Source: Rahnella bonaserana
Lineage (GTDB): Bacteria; Pseudomonadota; Gammaproteobacteria; Enterobacterales; Enterobacteriaceae
Reading direction: 5' to 3'
Assembly: GCF_019049675.1 (NCBI RefSeq)
Contig: NZ_JAFMOW010000061.1
Coordinates: forward strand, 124,001 to 188,000
DNA: 64,000 nt
The notes under the pieces were generated by a model. That model made no database searches, had not been told where the DNA came from, and was given only the letters and a program-made list of their open reading frames with translations. The translations under genes and the position numbers were made by a program. Of the stretch, positions 17,928-26,786 are shown piece after piece; within the stretch, counting starts at the first letter, position 1; each line of letters opens with the position of its first letter.

Positions 17928-20486
17928 TTACCGGCAGTCTCCGTTAATAAGTTGAATACCCGACGTAGCCGGTTGTTCAGGCAGGCGATAGTTCACCTGG
18001 CAGGACTGCGCCGCTGAATTACCCCATTTCACTGTCAGCGTGCCGCTGTCGGACATGCCTGACAGATAAACCTGTCCGCCGTCCCCGACAATGCTGCTGT
18101 TATCCTTGTTCCCGCTGTTCACACTGGCGGTGGCACCAAATGGCACCGGATCGCCGCTGGCACGGGTCAGCGTCATCAGCACACGCTGGCCGACGTTCGG
18201 ATCAAAGTCCGCACGCACCACCGCGCCACGCGTCGGGATCACCGTGGCGCTGGTCAGCGTCATATCGACATTGTCCGGTAAGGTTGAGGTATCGAGAGAA
18301 ATCTGGTTACGCCGGTACGCTGTGGCGTAGGGCACCACCGCATAACCGCGCCAGTCGGTTTTTACCCCGGTATTGCTGGCGATGCTGACATCGTCGGCGC
18401 CCGGCGCTTTTACCAGTACCACCGTTTCACTCAGCGGTTGCGAGAAGGTCACGCCGTTTTCGTGCAGCAGAATGCCGCCCTGCAGACCGTAATCCATACG
18501 GCGCTGGCTGCGGTCGTAACCGTAACCGGCATTCACTTCGCCGTATCCGCCTTTATAGTCGGCGCTGGCATAACCGTTCGCACCCTGCCCCTGCGTGGTG
18601 TAACCCTGACTGATGTTGTAATTCAGGTTGTTATCACGCAGCGCCGTGCCGCTCAGCCCGACGTTATGCGAGGTGTTGCTATTTTTACTGCTGTTGAGGT
18701 TATAGGTGGCGTAACTGCCCGGCAGCCATTTGCTTAACGGCACGCTGATGTTAACGGCCACAATCTGATCGGTGTAATACGTCCGGTTACCATTGCTGTC
18801 GGTACCATTGCGGTTATAGGTGTAGTTAACCCCCCAGGAGATGCCTTCCCAGGTGTTGTTGTAGCCTACGCTGCCCGATTCGGTTGACCGGTTGTTGTTC
18901 CAGTATTCTTCTTTCACCAGACTCAGCGAAAGGGCACCGCCCTTCTCCCACAAGTTCTGGCTCAGGGTCAGTTCAGCGCGGCTTTTCTTATGATCGCTGT
19001 AATAGCCGCTGCCGCCGGAGTAGCTTTCCAGCGCCTCCTGCAAGGTGTAAAAACCGGCAGTGGAATAGCGGTAGCTGGCCAGGCTGAAGTTGGTGCCTGA
19101 CTCAACAAAGCTTTTACCGTATCGCAGACGGTAAGACTGACCGCTGTCTTTTGGCGCGTCTTGCTGTTTGGTCCAGGCCTGCGTCACATCCGCGGAAAGC
19201 GCACCAATGCTGCCGAGGTTCTGCCCCAGCCCCATCGCCACCGACTGGTATTTACTGGCAGCCTGCAAACCGCCATACACCGTCGCACCGTGCGATAAAC
19301 CATATATCGCGGTGCCCTGGGTGAACGGCGTCTTTTCGACGTTATCGTTATACGAGCGGTACTGACCGCTGGTGAAGCTGTATTTCAGATGTCCTTCGCG
19401 CTGAAGCACAGGCACCGACGCGAAAGGCACCACCATATTTCGCTCACTGCCGTCGGCTTCTTTGATCGTCACATTCAGGTCGCCACTGCCTGCTGTCGGA
19501 TAGAGATCTGAAATGGCGAACGGCCCGGCAGGCACGTAGCTCTGGTAGATGACATAGCCGTTCTGGCGGATGGTCACCTGCGCATTACTGTTCGCAATGC
19601 CGCGCACCACCGGCGAATAGCCTTTCATGCTGTCCGGCAACATGTCGTCGTCAGAGGCCAGCTGTAAACCGCGAAACGGGACCGTATCGAACACTTCGGT
19701 CGGCGAGTTACTGTCACCTAACGTCAGCTGACCCCGCAGCGTCTGAATATCCCGTTGCAGGTAGGTATTGATGGAATCCCAGTGGTCAGTGCCTTTGCTG
19801 TCGCGGTTCCAGGTGGAATAGTTACGCAAACGCCAGACGCCCAGATTCGCCCCGGAACGCAGATTCAGGTAATAGGTGTTGCTGTTACGCGTGTCGTTTT
19901 CCCGCGCTTCGGTGTTCGCACCGCTGAAGCTGTAGTTCATCAGCAAGGCCGGAATACCCGGATCCCACTTGTCCGGGGACACATAACCGCGCGCCTGTGA
20001 ATTCAGCGCGGCCTGCGGAATGCTCAGATCCAGCCGTTGCTGATCAAAGCGGAAAGCGGCAGAGGACTGCGCTATCGCACCGGTGAAATTGGCACACTCA
20101 TCTGTAGCCTGGATGCCGGGGAACATGCCAATCTTGACGCCCATATCCCGCAGCAGCTCACCGCTCAGGCAGGGCTGGAGGCTTTGCTTACCCGCTGCAT
20201 CTTTCGTCAGGGTAAATTTTACGTCGCGCGTATCGACCTCTGAACCATTCAGATAAATATCAACACGATAAGTGCCTGGCGGTTGTAAATCTCCCTCTTC
20301 GAAAACCGACAGGTCCGCATTACCCTGTGCAGGATTGTCGATTTCCAGTAAGGCCGGGTTGAAATATTCCGCTGCGCTGGCCAGAGGTGTTCCGCCCATT
20401 AACATTGCTATCTGGCACGACACCAGCCAGGCAAGCCGGGAACGCGTAAAGCCGGTCGAATTATGACTTTTCGTTTTGTTCTTCAT
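17928..20486 (-). CDS. Fimbrial outer-membrane usher (FimD-like)
   Basis: 852 residues. Long signal region (to about PLASA), N-terminal chaperone-docking domain beginning AEYFNPALLEIDNPAQGNA, a beta-barrel pore with plug, and C-terminal domains ending with a paired-cysteine stretch (SCQVNYRLPEQ...INGDC). Typical length and order for ushers, which assemble and secrete pilin-chaperone complexes through the outer membrane. ATG at 20486 preceded by GGAATTAACACA. Sits between chaperone and adhesin genes as in fim clusters. Confidence 0.95.
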   Translation of the reverse strand: MKNKTKSHNSTGFTRSRLAWLVSCQIAMLMGGTPLASAAEYFNPALLEIDNPAQGNADLSVFEEGDLQPPGTYRVDIYLNGSEVDTRDVKFTLTKDAAGKQSLQPCLSGELLRDMGVKIGMFPGIQATDECANFTGAIAQSSAAFRFDQQRLDLSIPQAALNSQARGYVSPDKWDPGIPALLMNYSFSGANTEARENDTRNSNTYYLNLRSGANLGVWRLRNYSTWNRDSKGTDHWDSINTYLQRDIQTLRGQLTLGDSNSPTEVFDTVPFRGLQLASDDDMLPDSMKGYSPVVRGIANSNAQVTIRQNGYVIYQSYVPAGPFAISDLYPTAGSGDLNVTIKEADGSERNMVVPFASVPVLQREGHLKYSFTSGQYRSYNDNVEKTPFTQGTAIYGLSHGATVYGGLQAASKYQSVAMGLGQNLGSIGALSADVTQAWTKQQDAPKDSGQSYRLRYGKSFVESGTNFSLASYRYSTAGFYTLQEALESYSGGSGYYSDHKKSRAELTLSQNLWEKGGALSLSLVKEEYWNNNRSTESGSVGYNNTWEGISWGVNYTYNRNGTDSNGNRTYYTDQIVAVNISVPLSKWLPGSYATYNLNSSKNSNTSHNVGLSGTALRDNNLNYNISQGYTTQGQGANGYASADYKGGYGEVNAGYGYDRSQRRMDYGLQGGILLHENGVTFSQPLSETVVLVKAPGADDVSIASNTGVKTDWRGYAVVPYATAYRRNQISLDTSTLPDNVDMTLTSATVIPTRGAVVRADFDPNVGQRVLMTLTRASGDPVPFGATASVNSGNKDNSSIVGDGGQVYLSGMSDSGTLTVKWGNSAAQSCQVNYRLPEQPATSGIQLINGDCR

Positions 20487-20587
20487 TGTGTTAATTCCAT
20501 GTTGCAACGCAGCCAGAATTTCTGGCGCTTCTCCCTCGCCTTCCTTGTTTACCGCCGTGACAGACCTCTGCGGGTTGTTAACTCAGG

Positions 20588-21274
20588 TCAGAGACTGGCG
20601 ATAAAAGGTTTGCTCGTTCCGCCGTAATCATTGATGAATTGCCAGCTCAGAGAGCCGCCGGTAGCGCCGGCCGGTAAGTCAAAGCTGGCATCAGACTGCG
20701 GTGCGACCATGGTGACGTTCTTCATCGCGCTGCCATTGATTTTCACGTTGAAGAAAGTGATGTAGTGAGCCGACGGATTGGTCACCTGAATACGGTTACC
20801 GTTACGTTTCCATGTCAGCGTTTTAGCGGCCTCTTCCAGCGTACTTTTCACGCCGGACGGGCGAAAAATCAGCTTGATGCGCGTTTTCACGGCAATCTGC
20901 AGGGTGTTTTGCCGCTTCTCGGCAGAAGGAATTGATTTGATGTTCAGCCAGTACAGCGACTCTTTATTCTCAGGCAAATCACCGCCTGCACGCACCACGC
21001 GCAGAATGTTTTGCTGATTACCGTCCAGGCGGAATAAAGGTGGCGTCACGATGAACGGCGCTTTGTCAGCCGATGTCGTTTTGCCGTTTTCAGCGCCATC
21101 CACCCAGGACTGGATCAGATAAGGCGTTTTATCGGGGTTACTGATATTGATGGAGGATTCTTTCTTGCCGCCGTCATAGATGAGACGCGTGCCGCCGACC
21201 ACGACACCCGCCTGTGCGGCCATGCCGAAGGTCATTAATAATGCTGCCACCGCTGTAGCGCGCCATGTTTTCAT
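20588..21274 (-). CDS. Periplasmic fimbrial chaperone (FimC-like)
   Basis: 228 residues with signal peptide MKTWRATAVAALLMTFGMAA and mature start GVVVGGTRLIYDGGKKESSI, the G1-type edge and conserved Arg of PapD-like chaperones. Two immunoglobulin-like domains follow, with the family stretch YWLNIKSIPSAEK and RIKLIFRPSGV at the domain junction. Start at 21274 supported by AGGGACACC. It donates a strand to pilin subunits and delivers them to the usher. Confidence 0.94.
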   Translation of the reverse strand: MKTWRATAVAALLMTFGMAAQAGVVVGGTRLIYDGGKKESSINISNPDKTPYLIQSWVDGAENGKTTSADKAPFIVTPPLFRLDGNQQNILRVVRAGGDLPENKESLYWLNIKSIPSAEKRQNTLQIAVKTRIKLIFRPSGVKSTLEEAAKTLTWKRNGNRIQVTNPSAHYITFFNVKINGSAMKNVTMVAPQSDASFDLPAGATGGSLSWQFINDYGGTSKPFIASL

Positions 21275-21304
21275 GGTGTCCCTGCCTGTCTTAACCATTC
21301 AAAT

Positions 21305-21332
21305 AGACCAGGGGGATGCACTCCCCTGGTCT
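21305..21332 (-). promoter_or_regulatory. Stem-loop between major pilin and chaperone genes
   Basis: Perfect 10-bp stem (AGACCAGGGG / CCCCTGGTCT, 8-base loop) directly after the major pilin gene, without a T tract on the transcribed side. Placement fits a partial terminator or RNA-stabilising hairpin that keeps pilin mRNA in excess over the assembly genes. Confidence 0.65.
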
Positions 21333-21362
21333 GACTTAATTCAACTGAAGCGAATCAAAAGC

Positions 21363-21884
21363 TTATTGATAAACCACGGTGAACTGAGTCACGCCGTTTG
21401 CATCACCGACGGTGACAGAGTCAGTCAGGGAGATGTAACGGGCGCTGAAATCCAGGTTGTTAGGACCGGTGCTGACCAGCGGATAAACGGAGGAGTCTTC
21501 GTACAACGGAACCACTTTGTTCTGGTTGTCAGAAATCTGAATACCCACGCCAGAGGCAGTGTTGGCACCCGCAGTCAGCGCCAGCACGGTGTTGTCACCT
21601 GAAACCTGAGTACCGTCGAAACGCACGGTCGCACCGGTTACGGTGTCAGGGCAGTCAGTCAGAACTAAAGTGAATTTTTTAGCAGCAGCCAGTGAACCCG
21701 CAACAGGGAACGCCGTACGGGCGATATTACCCAGGAAGACATCCTGGTTTTGAGAAGCAGTATCAATCGTACAAGCCGCATCGGTGATAGTACCAGTGAA
21801 ATTAACTGCGCCATCTGCTGCAAAAGCAGAAGAAGCGAATGCAGAAGACGCGATCAGGGCAACAGCAAGAAGATTCTTTTTCAC
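21363..21884 (-). CDS. Major fimbrial subunit (FimA-like pilin), GTG start
   Basis: 173 residues if started at the GTG at 21884, preceded by AGGA at nine bases; this gives a clean signal peptide (MKKNLLAVALIASSAFASSA) and mature pilin beginning ADGAVNFTG. A longer frame with ATG codons exists upstream but would bury the signal peptide. Two cysteines (AACTIDTAS, LTDCPDT) form the pilin disulfide and the C terminus is GVTQFTVVYQ with penultimate Tyr. First structural gene after the invertible element, so its transcription should depend on the orientation of that element. Confidence 0.92.
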   Translation of the reverse strand: MKKNLLAVALIASSAFASSAFAADGAVNFTGTITDAACTIDTASQNQDVFLGNIARTAFPVAGSLAAAKKFTLVLTDCPDTVTGATVRFDGTQVSGDNTVLALTAGANTASGVGIQISDNQNKVVPLYEDSSVYPLVSTGPNNLDFSARYISLTDSVTVGDANGVTQFTVVYQ

Positions 21885-22040
21885 GAAGTTTTTTCCTATT
21901 AACATAATGCACATCGAAACACCTTTCCCGGTGTCCGAATTAGTTTTGACAAAACCATCTGTCATTCCTTTATTTAGTTCATGAGGTTCCACCCCACTTA
22001 ATAAGCCGCCGGACGGGTTTAACCCCGAAACCCAAACGAT

Positions 22041-22352
22041 TCATTTTGAACTAAAGTGACTCCTTTGGTTTATTATGCTAATTTTGAAAGCTTACGCGGG
22101 ATTTAGTGCTTTAAGTGATGGCCACAATGATATTTAAATAAAGTTTTTACATGCAGAGTGAGAATGGCGTCAGAAATCAAGCGAAGAGAATATAAGAAAA
22201 AACCGAGAGGCTTCCGGTGTGTGGGAATAATGAATTTGCACATAACCTATTGAATATTAAGTTATTTTAATAAACTTCTGCGGAGGGGTGCACTCAGTAT
22301 TGACAGAAATTTACCGGCTGATTAGAGTATGCTCCAATTTAGTTCAAAATGA
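22041..22352. repeat. Invertible element (fimS-like phase switch) bounded by 15-bp inverted repeats
   Basis: TCATTTTGAACTAAA at 22041-22055 is exactly inverted at 22338-22352, bounding a 312-bp segment. The E. coli fim switch is 314 bp and occupies the same place between fimE and fimA. A FimE-type recombinase gene ends 30 bp to the right and the major pilin gene starts 157 bp to the left. The segment carries no gene but has a good outward-facing promoter near its right end. The repeat sequence differs from the 9-bp E. coli repeats. Confidence 0.9.
22300..22328 (+). promoter_or_regulatory. Promoter inside the invertible element, facing away from the pilin gene
   Basis: TTGACA at 22300-22305, a 17-base spacer, and TAGAGT at 22323-22328. 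It points right, toward the 3' end of the recombinase gene, so in this orientation it cannot drive the leftward pilin operon. Inversion would place it just inside the left repeat, reading into the pilin gene. Confidence 0.75.
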
Positions 22353-22381
22353 CTCCATTGAAACAATTAATTACAGGTTAC

Positions 22382-22930
22382 CTACCAGACTTCTTTAAAT
22401 CTTTTGGCGTTACTGGCCGTATATAAAACCGTGTTCTGAATATTACGATGGCCTAAATAATCCTGAATTAAGCGGGTATCAATTCCTCTGTCTGCCAGCG
22501 CAAAGCCACAGCCGTGTCTTAACATATGGGGATGGGCATTAATAGTCAGATTTGCGGCCTGACTGTAATTTCTGATTAACCAGTAAATGCGCTGCCGTGA
22601 TAATTTCGAGCCACGATTAGAAAGAAACAACCAGTCGGAATCCGCACCACGGTATTGCTTTCTTTTATTCATCCACAGCATTAACGATTTCCTTTCCCGC
22701 ATATAGAGAGGATGAACGGTAGAGAAGCCATTTTTTAAACGGTGGATATAGATATTATTGCCTTCCATGTCGATATCTGAGAGCCGCCAGCTGCTGATTT
22801 CACTGACCCGGCAACCGTGGATAAAACACATCCAGATCAGGCAATAATCCCGTTCTGCGTGCTTTCCTCGTAACGTAGCCTCAAGCAGTTTCTCAACTTC
22901 AGACGGGGTCAGATATTTACGATTTTTCAT
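22382..22930 (-). CDS. FimE/FimB-type tyrosine recombinase next to the switch
   Basis: 182 residues, closely similar to the other recombinase in this cluster (shared GFALAD, DTRLIQDYLGHRNIQNTV). Catalytic residues R41 (GCRVSEI), H135/R138 (HPHMLRH), H161 and Y170 (TVLYTASN) are all present. Its stop codon is 30 bp from the right inverted repeat, the place of fimE in E. coli, where orientation of the switch can affect the fimE transcript end. It should invert the 312-bp element. Symbol withheld because fimB and fimE roles cannot be separated here. Confidence 0.9.
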   Translation of the reverse strand: MKNRKYLTPSEVEKLLEATLRGKHAERDYCLIWMCFIHGCRVSEISSWRLSDIDMEGNNIYIHRLKNGFSTVHPLYMRERKSLMLWMNKRKQYRGADSDWLFLSNRGSKLSRQRIYWLIRNYSQAANLTINAHPHMLRHGCGFALADRGIDTRLIQDYLGHRNIQNTVLYTASNAKRFKEVW

Positions 22931-23634
22931 AGTGCCTCTTCATGTTCATGGTGTCCCGGATGAGTATTGATTTCAGTGGCACTCATCATTCAATACTTTC
23001 CGAAAATGGAATTAATGATCACCTGTTGTACATCGGTTCATTAATTCATCGTTAAATAACAGGGGTGCTTAATATCCCTGTGTGTTTAAAAACCTCCTTA
23101 AAGTGACGCGTATAGAGTTTATACACGAATTTTCAATATACGACCTAAACGAAGCGCCATCAAATAAAAGAAAATAATGCTTTACGCTTATCGCCACTGA
23201 CAATTAAGTTTATATCATATCCACCAAATCGCAGGCTTAGTTAAAAATAATTCACGGCTTTTAAACGTCAATGAATTATATTCATCCTGCCGCGGGCGTA
23301 GCATTCAGCATGGCGTATTAGCGCGTTTACCCTTTAATAACCTCGCATTTTCGGTGCTCCGGCGGCGTTTTATCCTGCCTGTGGCAGGGATTTTTTACAA
23401 GGAAATTTCTGAGACGTTTCAGGTATTTTTAGGACGCCGGGGGATTTTATTTCACTGGCAAAGCCAGACATCTGAAAGTTGTGGCGAATATACGGTAATC
23501 TGGCCACTAAAAGCCAGTTTTTTACCGGTTACGATCGGGGATAAGTAAAGCAGGAAGAACCTGAGACGGCGCGGAAATAAAAAAAACAGGACGCGATGCG
23601 TCCTGTTTGGGTCTGGCAGAATATAACAGGGGGA
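22931..23634. other. Intergenic region between fimbrial and peptide modules
   Basis: 704 bp. The right end holds the terminator of the leftward peptide operon (23578-23608). The part nearest the recombinase gene is AT-rich and should contain its promoter. Two rightward terminator-like hairpins with T runs (about 23370-23397 and 23500-23523) hint at a lost or unseen short rightward transcript; no credible coding frame was found. Confidence 0.5.
23578..23608 (-). terminator. Rho-independent terminator of the peptide-export operon
   Basis: Perfect 11-bp stem AAACAGGACGC / GCGTCCTGTTT with a 3-base loop followed on the minus strand by a run of eight or more T, 27 bp after the ketoreductase stop codon. 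Confidence 0.93.
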
Positions 23635-24381
23635 TCAGGCAGAAAGACCGCCGTCCAGAATGAGGGTTTGTCCGGTCATATACGTGCTGTCATCACCGAC
23701 CAGCCACGCCACCGCGCCCGCCACTTCGTCGACCTTGCCAAAGCGTTTCATCGGAATGGTTTTGCGCAGCGCGACCAGCTTGTCTTTAGGCATACCGGCG
23801 AGAATTTCAGTGTCGATATAACCGGGCAGCAGGCAGTTAACCCGCACGTCAAAGCGTCCCAGTTCTACCGATAACGTCCGCGCCAGGCCGGTCATCGCGG
23901 CCTTACTCGCCGCGTAGGCACTCTGGCCGCTGTTGCCCTTTATGCCCGTCACCGACGACATCATCACCACTGAACCACCGCCCTGCATCATCATCGGTTC
24001 AAGCAACTGGCTGTTCCAGTAGAAGATGGCGTTTAAGTTAGTGTCCATTACGTTGCGCCAGTTATCCGCGTTCTGGTGGATATGCAGCGCATCAAGCGTG
24101 ATACCGGCATTGTGTACCACGGCGTGCGGCGCGCCGTAGCGTTCCAGCAGGTCAGCGGCAAGACGCGTAACCGACTGCTCATCACGCCCGTCGCACTGAT
24201 GGCTTTCGACCTGGCCGGGCAATCCCGCGCAGGCCCGTTCCACCTCATGCGCGGCGCTTTCGCCCTGACACCAGGTAAACACCACATTCCATTCTTTTGC
24301 CAGACGCTGCACAGCGGCACGTCCGATCCCCCGGCTGCCGCCAGTCACCAGAATCCATTGATTTTGCGTGGCTGTATTCAT
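23635..24381 (-). CDS. 3-oxoacyl-ACP reductase-like short-chain dehydrogenase (FabG-like)
   Basis: 248 residues, classical SDR fold. NAD(P)-binding TGGSRGIG at 13-20, NNAG-equivalent HNAG at 90-93, and the catalytic set S143, Y156, K160 (SSVTGIKGNSGQSAYAASK). Closest in kind to FabG, which reduces 3-ketoacyl-ACP. Its start overlaps the ACP stop by 4 bp (ATGA), and it is the last gene of the operon. With the adjacent ACP, dehydratase and ketosynthase it forms a small acyl-chain assembly line distinct from the housekeeping fab genes. Confidence 0.88.
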   Translation of the reverse strand: MNTATQNQWILVTGGSRGIGRAAVQRLAKEWNVVFTWCQGESAAHEVERACAGLPGQVESHQCDGRDEQSVTRLAADLLERYGAPHAVVHNAGITLDALHIHQNADNWRNVMDTNLNAIFYWNSQLLEPMMMQGGGSVVMMSSVTGIKGNSGQSAYAASKAAMTGLARTLSVELGRFDVRVNCLLPGYIDTEILAGMPKDKLVALRKTIPMKRFGKVDEVAGAVAWLVGDDSTYMTGQTLILDGGLSA

Positions 24382-24632
24382 GGCTTAGTGGCTTTTTCGC
24401 TGAGATACTGGCACAGCTCACGCACAGTAATGTTCACGTTATCGACGAACAAATCGGCCTCGATGGTGACGCCAAACTCTTTCTTCGCCAGCACCATCAG
24501 TTCAACGTAATCCAGGCTGTCGAGTTTGAGCTGATACAACGGCATGTCCGGGGTGAGATCTTCCTGCTCCAGATCCTTCGCGTCACACAGCATCTCGCAA
24601 ACCTTGCTGTAAACCTCATCATAATTCGCCAT
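24378..24632 (-). CDS. Acyl carrier protein
   Basis: 84 residues, acidic, helical. The phosphopantetheine attachment serine is S39 in LDSLDYVEL. Such proteins carry growing acyl chains as thioesters. Two extra cysteines near the N terminus (VCEMLCDAK) are unusual for ACPs. No phosphopantetheinyl transferase gene is in the operon, so a host enzyme must activate it. Lies 55 bp after the dehydratase and overlaps the reductase gene by 4 bp. Confidence 0.9.
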   Translation of the reverse strand: MANYDEVYSKVCEMLCDAKDLEQEDLTPDMPLYQLKLDSLDYVELMVLAKKEFGVTIEADLFVDNVNITVRELCQYLSEKATKP

Positions 24633-24687
24633 GTTTTATTCCTTTAAGTGAGTCAGTTGTCTGAGTTTTCTATGAAAAATAAGGGTG

Positions 24688-25512
24688 TTATTCAGTCAGC
24701 GGTCCGGTTTTTAGCGTGACGGAGACGGACATCAGCGGTTCACCGCCCTGCCAGGCCTGAATGCCCGCCAGCAGCACCAGCCCGCGGTGTTTCTCGCCCA
24801 TGACCAGCGTCGGCCGGATGGCGTAATCTGTCGCGCAGAAGCGCTGTCCCTGCCCTGTTTTCGTCAGTAACCGGGGAGGGAAATGTGTTTCATGATGGGT
24901 TTGTACCACCTGCACCCGCGTGAAAACGTCGCCCAGGGTGGTCGCCTGAACCGACGGTAAAAGACTGCGCACGGTTTGCAGCGTCTGCGGAGAATTCACC
25001 AGCTGGCGAAACAACACCGCGTCGAGGAAACTCCACGCCGGAACAGCCGGGCTGCCAACAGCCAGAAACTGCGTATGCAGCGTCGCCAGTTCCTGCGCAC
25101 TCAGCGTTTCCCCCTGCGTGACCGGCGACAGCACCAGTGCGTCCGTCGCGGTCAGTTTGCTGCTGATACTCATCTGCTGGGTTTGTGCGTGACGCAAACT
25201 GGCGCTCAGTTGCACCCCGTCATCCCGCAGCGTTTCGCGCACCGGAAGCTGATACGGCGCATCGCATAACACCGGTTCGCGCAGACGGCTGGTGAACATC
25301 AGTCCTTCCGGCGTTAACGGGTGCTTTTCCCATGAGTCGCTGAGCGCGGATTTAACATCCAGCATCGCCCGCATTCCGTGAACGCATAATCCGGTCAGAC
25401 CGAGACGCTGCGCCCCGGCAGCATCAAAATGGATCGGATTGTAATCACCGGAAAACGCCGCCCAGCGTTCGGCATCACGCAGGCTGTAACGCAAAGTGTC
25501 ACCCGCCAGCAT
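24688..25512 (-). CDS. MaoC-like (R)-hydratase/dehydratase
   Basis: 274 residues starting MLAGDTLRYSLRDAERW at an ATG sharing one base with the ketosynthase stop (TAATG), with GGGGGA upstream. The MaoC hot-dog active site is visible as FSGDYNPIHFD (D23 and H28) followed by GLCVHGMRAM. Expected to dehydrate 3-hydroxyacyl-ACP or hydrate enoyl substrates. Twice the length of a single hot-dog domain, so the C-terminal half is probably a second, degenerate hot-dog. Likely completes the ketosynthase-reductase-dehydratase cycle. Confidence 0.83.
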   Translation of the reverse strand: MLAGDTLRYSLRDAERWAAFSGDYNPIHFDAAGAQRLGLTGLCVHGMRAMLDVKSALSDSWEKHPLTPEGLMFTSRLREPVLCDAPYQLPVRETLRDDGVQLSASLRHAQTQQMSISSKLTATDALVLSPVTQGETLSAQELATLHTQFLAVGSPAVPAWSFLDAVLFRQLVNSPQTLQTVRSLLPSVQATTLGDVFTRVQVVQTHHETHFPPRLLTKTGQGQRFCATDYAIRPTLVMGEKHRGLVLLAGIQAWQGGEPLMSVSVTLKTGPLTE

Positions 25513-26783
25513 TATTTCCCCCTTCCGATCACCAGCGCGGCGTTTGCCCCGCCGAAGCCGAAACTCAGGTTCAGCGTGGTGTTCAGTAGCGCCGGGCGAT
25601 GCACGTTGGGGACGTAATCCAGATCGCACGCCGGATCGGGCGCATCGAGATGGCAGGTCGCGGGCATGATCTGATGCTCAAGCGCCTGCAGGCAGACGAT
25701 CGATTCAAAACTGCCTGCCGCCGCGATCAGATGTCCGGTGTAGGATTTGGTACTTGAGCACGGCGTGGCGTAAGCCACCGTTTCGCCCAGCGCAATCTTG
25801 ATCGCTTCGGTTTCATTGAGATCGTTAAGCGGCGTAGAGGTGCCGTGGGCATTGATATAATCCAGATCGCTGGCGGCAATACCGGCCTGCTCCAGCGCAT
25901 GGCGGATGGTTTGAACCCGCGCAATTTTGTCTCCGGCGGGTGCGGTAAAATCAAAGGCATCAGAGAAATTGCCGTAACCCAGAATCTCACCGAGAATGTT
26001 TGCGCCGCGCGCCAGCGCCGATTCGCGTTCTTCCAGACACAGCACTGCCGCCCCTTCACTGAGCACAAAGCCGTTGCGGTGCAGGCTGAACGGGCAACAG
26101 GCGCGGGTGATCTCTTCCTGTTCACTGGCCAGCGCGCCCAGCACGTCAATGTTCCATACCGCCGAATCCGAACGCAGTGATTCTCCCGCGCCCGCCAGCA
26201 TCATGCTGGCCCGGCCGCTGCGGATCAGTTCGAACGCATCGCCGACCGCAATGGTTCCGGTCGCACAGGCCGCGACCGGCGTGTTCTGATAGCCGCGCAA
26301 CCCCCACAGCAAACTCACCGCCGCCGTGGCGGAATTTGGCATCGAGAAAAAACAGCCAAAAGGAGAGCCCATGCCGGTACGCAAATAGTCTTCGTAATGC
26401 AGCTGAGTTTCATCCTGCCCCGCCCAGCCGGTGCCCATAATGACGCCGCAGTCGCGCAAGTCGTAAAACTGCTCCGGTTTGTCATCCCCAAACGCCATCT
26501 GCATGGCTTCCCGCGCAGACGCCAGCGTCAGCCGGGCATACCGCGGCAGGCGGCGGCGGATGGCAGCGGGCACGCCTTTGAGCGAAGGTTCATGATCAAT
26601 CAGCCCGTAAAAGCGCGATTTAATCCCGGCAGCTGACTTGTCGCAGTAACGGTAGCCGGGGGTGTAATCCATGATCGCCGCCCAGCTTTCGGCGGAGTTC
26701 ATGCCCAGCGGGGTCACCGCACCGTAACCGGTGACAACCACCCGACGCGGCCTGTCTGCCGTCTGTAAAACATCCTTTTGCAT
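25512..26783 (-). CDS. Beta-ketoacyl-ACP synthase (KAS II/FabF-like)
   Basis: 423 residues. Thiolase-fold condensing enzyme with the full C-H-H triad: C173 (ACATGTIAVG), H313 (NAHGTSTPLND), H351 (TGHLIAAAGS), and a C-terminal FGFGGANAAL loop. It elongates acyl-ACP using malonyl-ACP. Lies 3 bp after the outer-membrane lipoprotein gene, inside an export operon, which is not where housekeeping fabF is found. Chain length and unsaturation of the product cannot be read from sequence. Confidence 0.9.
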   Translation of the reverse strand: MQKDVLQTADRPRRVVVTGYGAVTPLGMNSAESWAAIMDYTPGYRYCDKSAAGIKSRFYGLIDHEPSLKGVPAAIRRRLPRYARLTLASAREAMQMAFGDDKPEQFYDLRDCGVIMGTGWAGQDETQLHYEDYLRTGMGSPFGCFFSMPNSATAAVSLLWGLRGYQNTPVAACATGTIAVGDAFELIRSGRASMMLAGAGESLRSDSAVWNIDVLGALASEQEEITRACCPFSLHRNGFVLSEGAAVLCLEERESALARGANILGEILGYGNFSDAFDFTAPAGDKIARVQTIRHALEQAGIAASDLDYINAHGTSTPLNDLNETEAIKIALGETVAYATPCSSTKSYTGHLIAAAGSFESIVCLQALEHQIMPATCHLDAPDPACDLDYVPNVHRPALLNTTLNLSFGFGGANAALVIGRGK

Positions 26784-26786
26784 GCT

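Noticed and set aside
23354-23548. 64-codon plus-strand frame between fimbrial and peptide modules
   Set aside because: No ribosome site or resemblance; it spans terminator-like hairpins.
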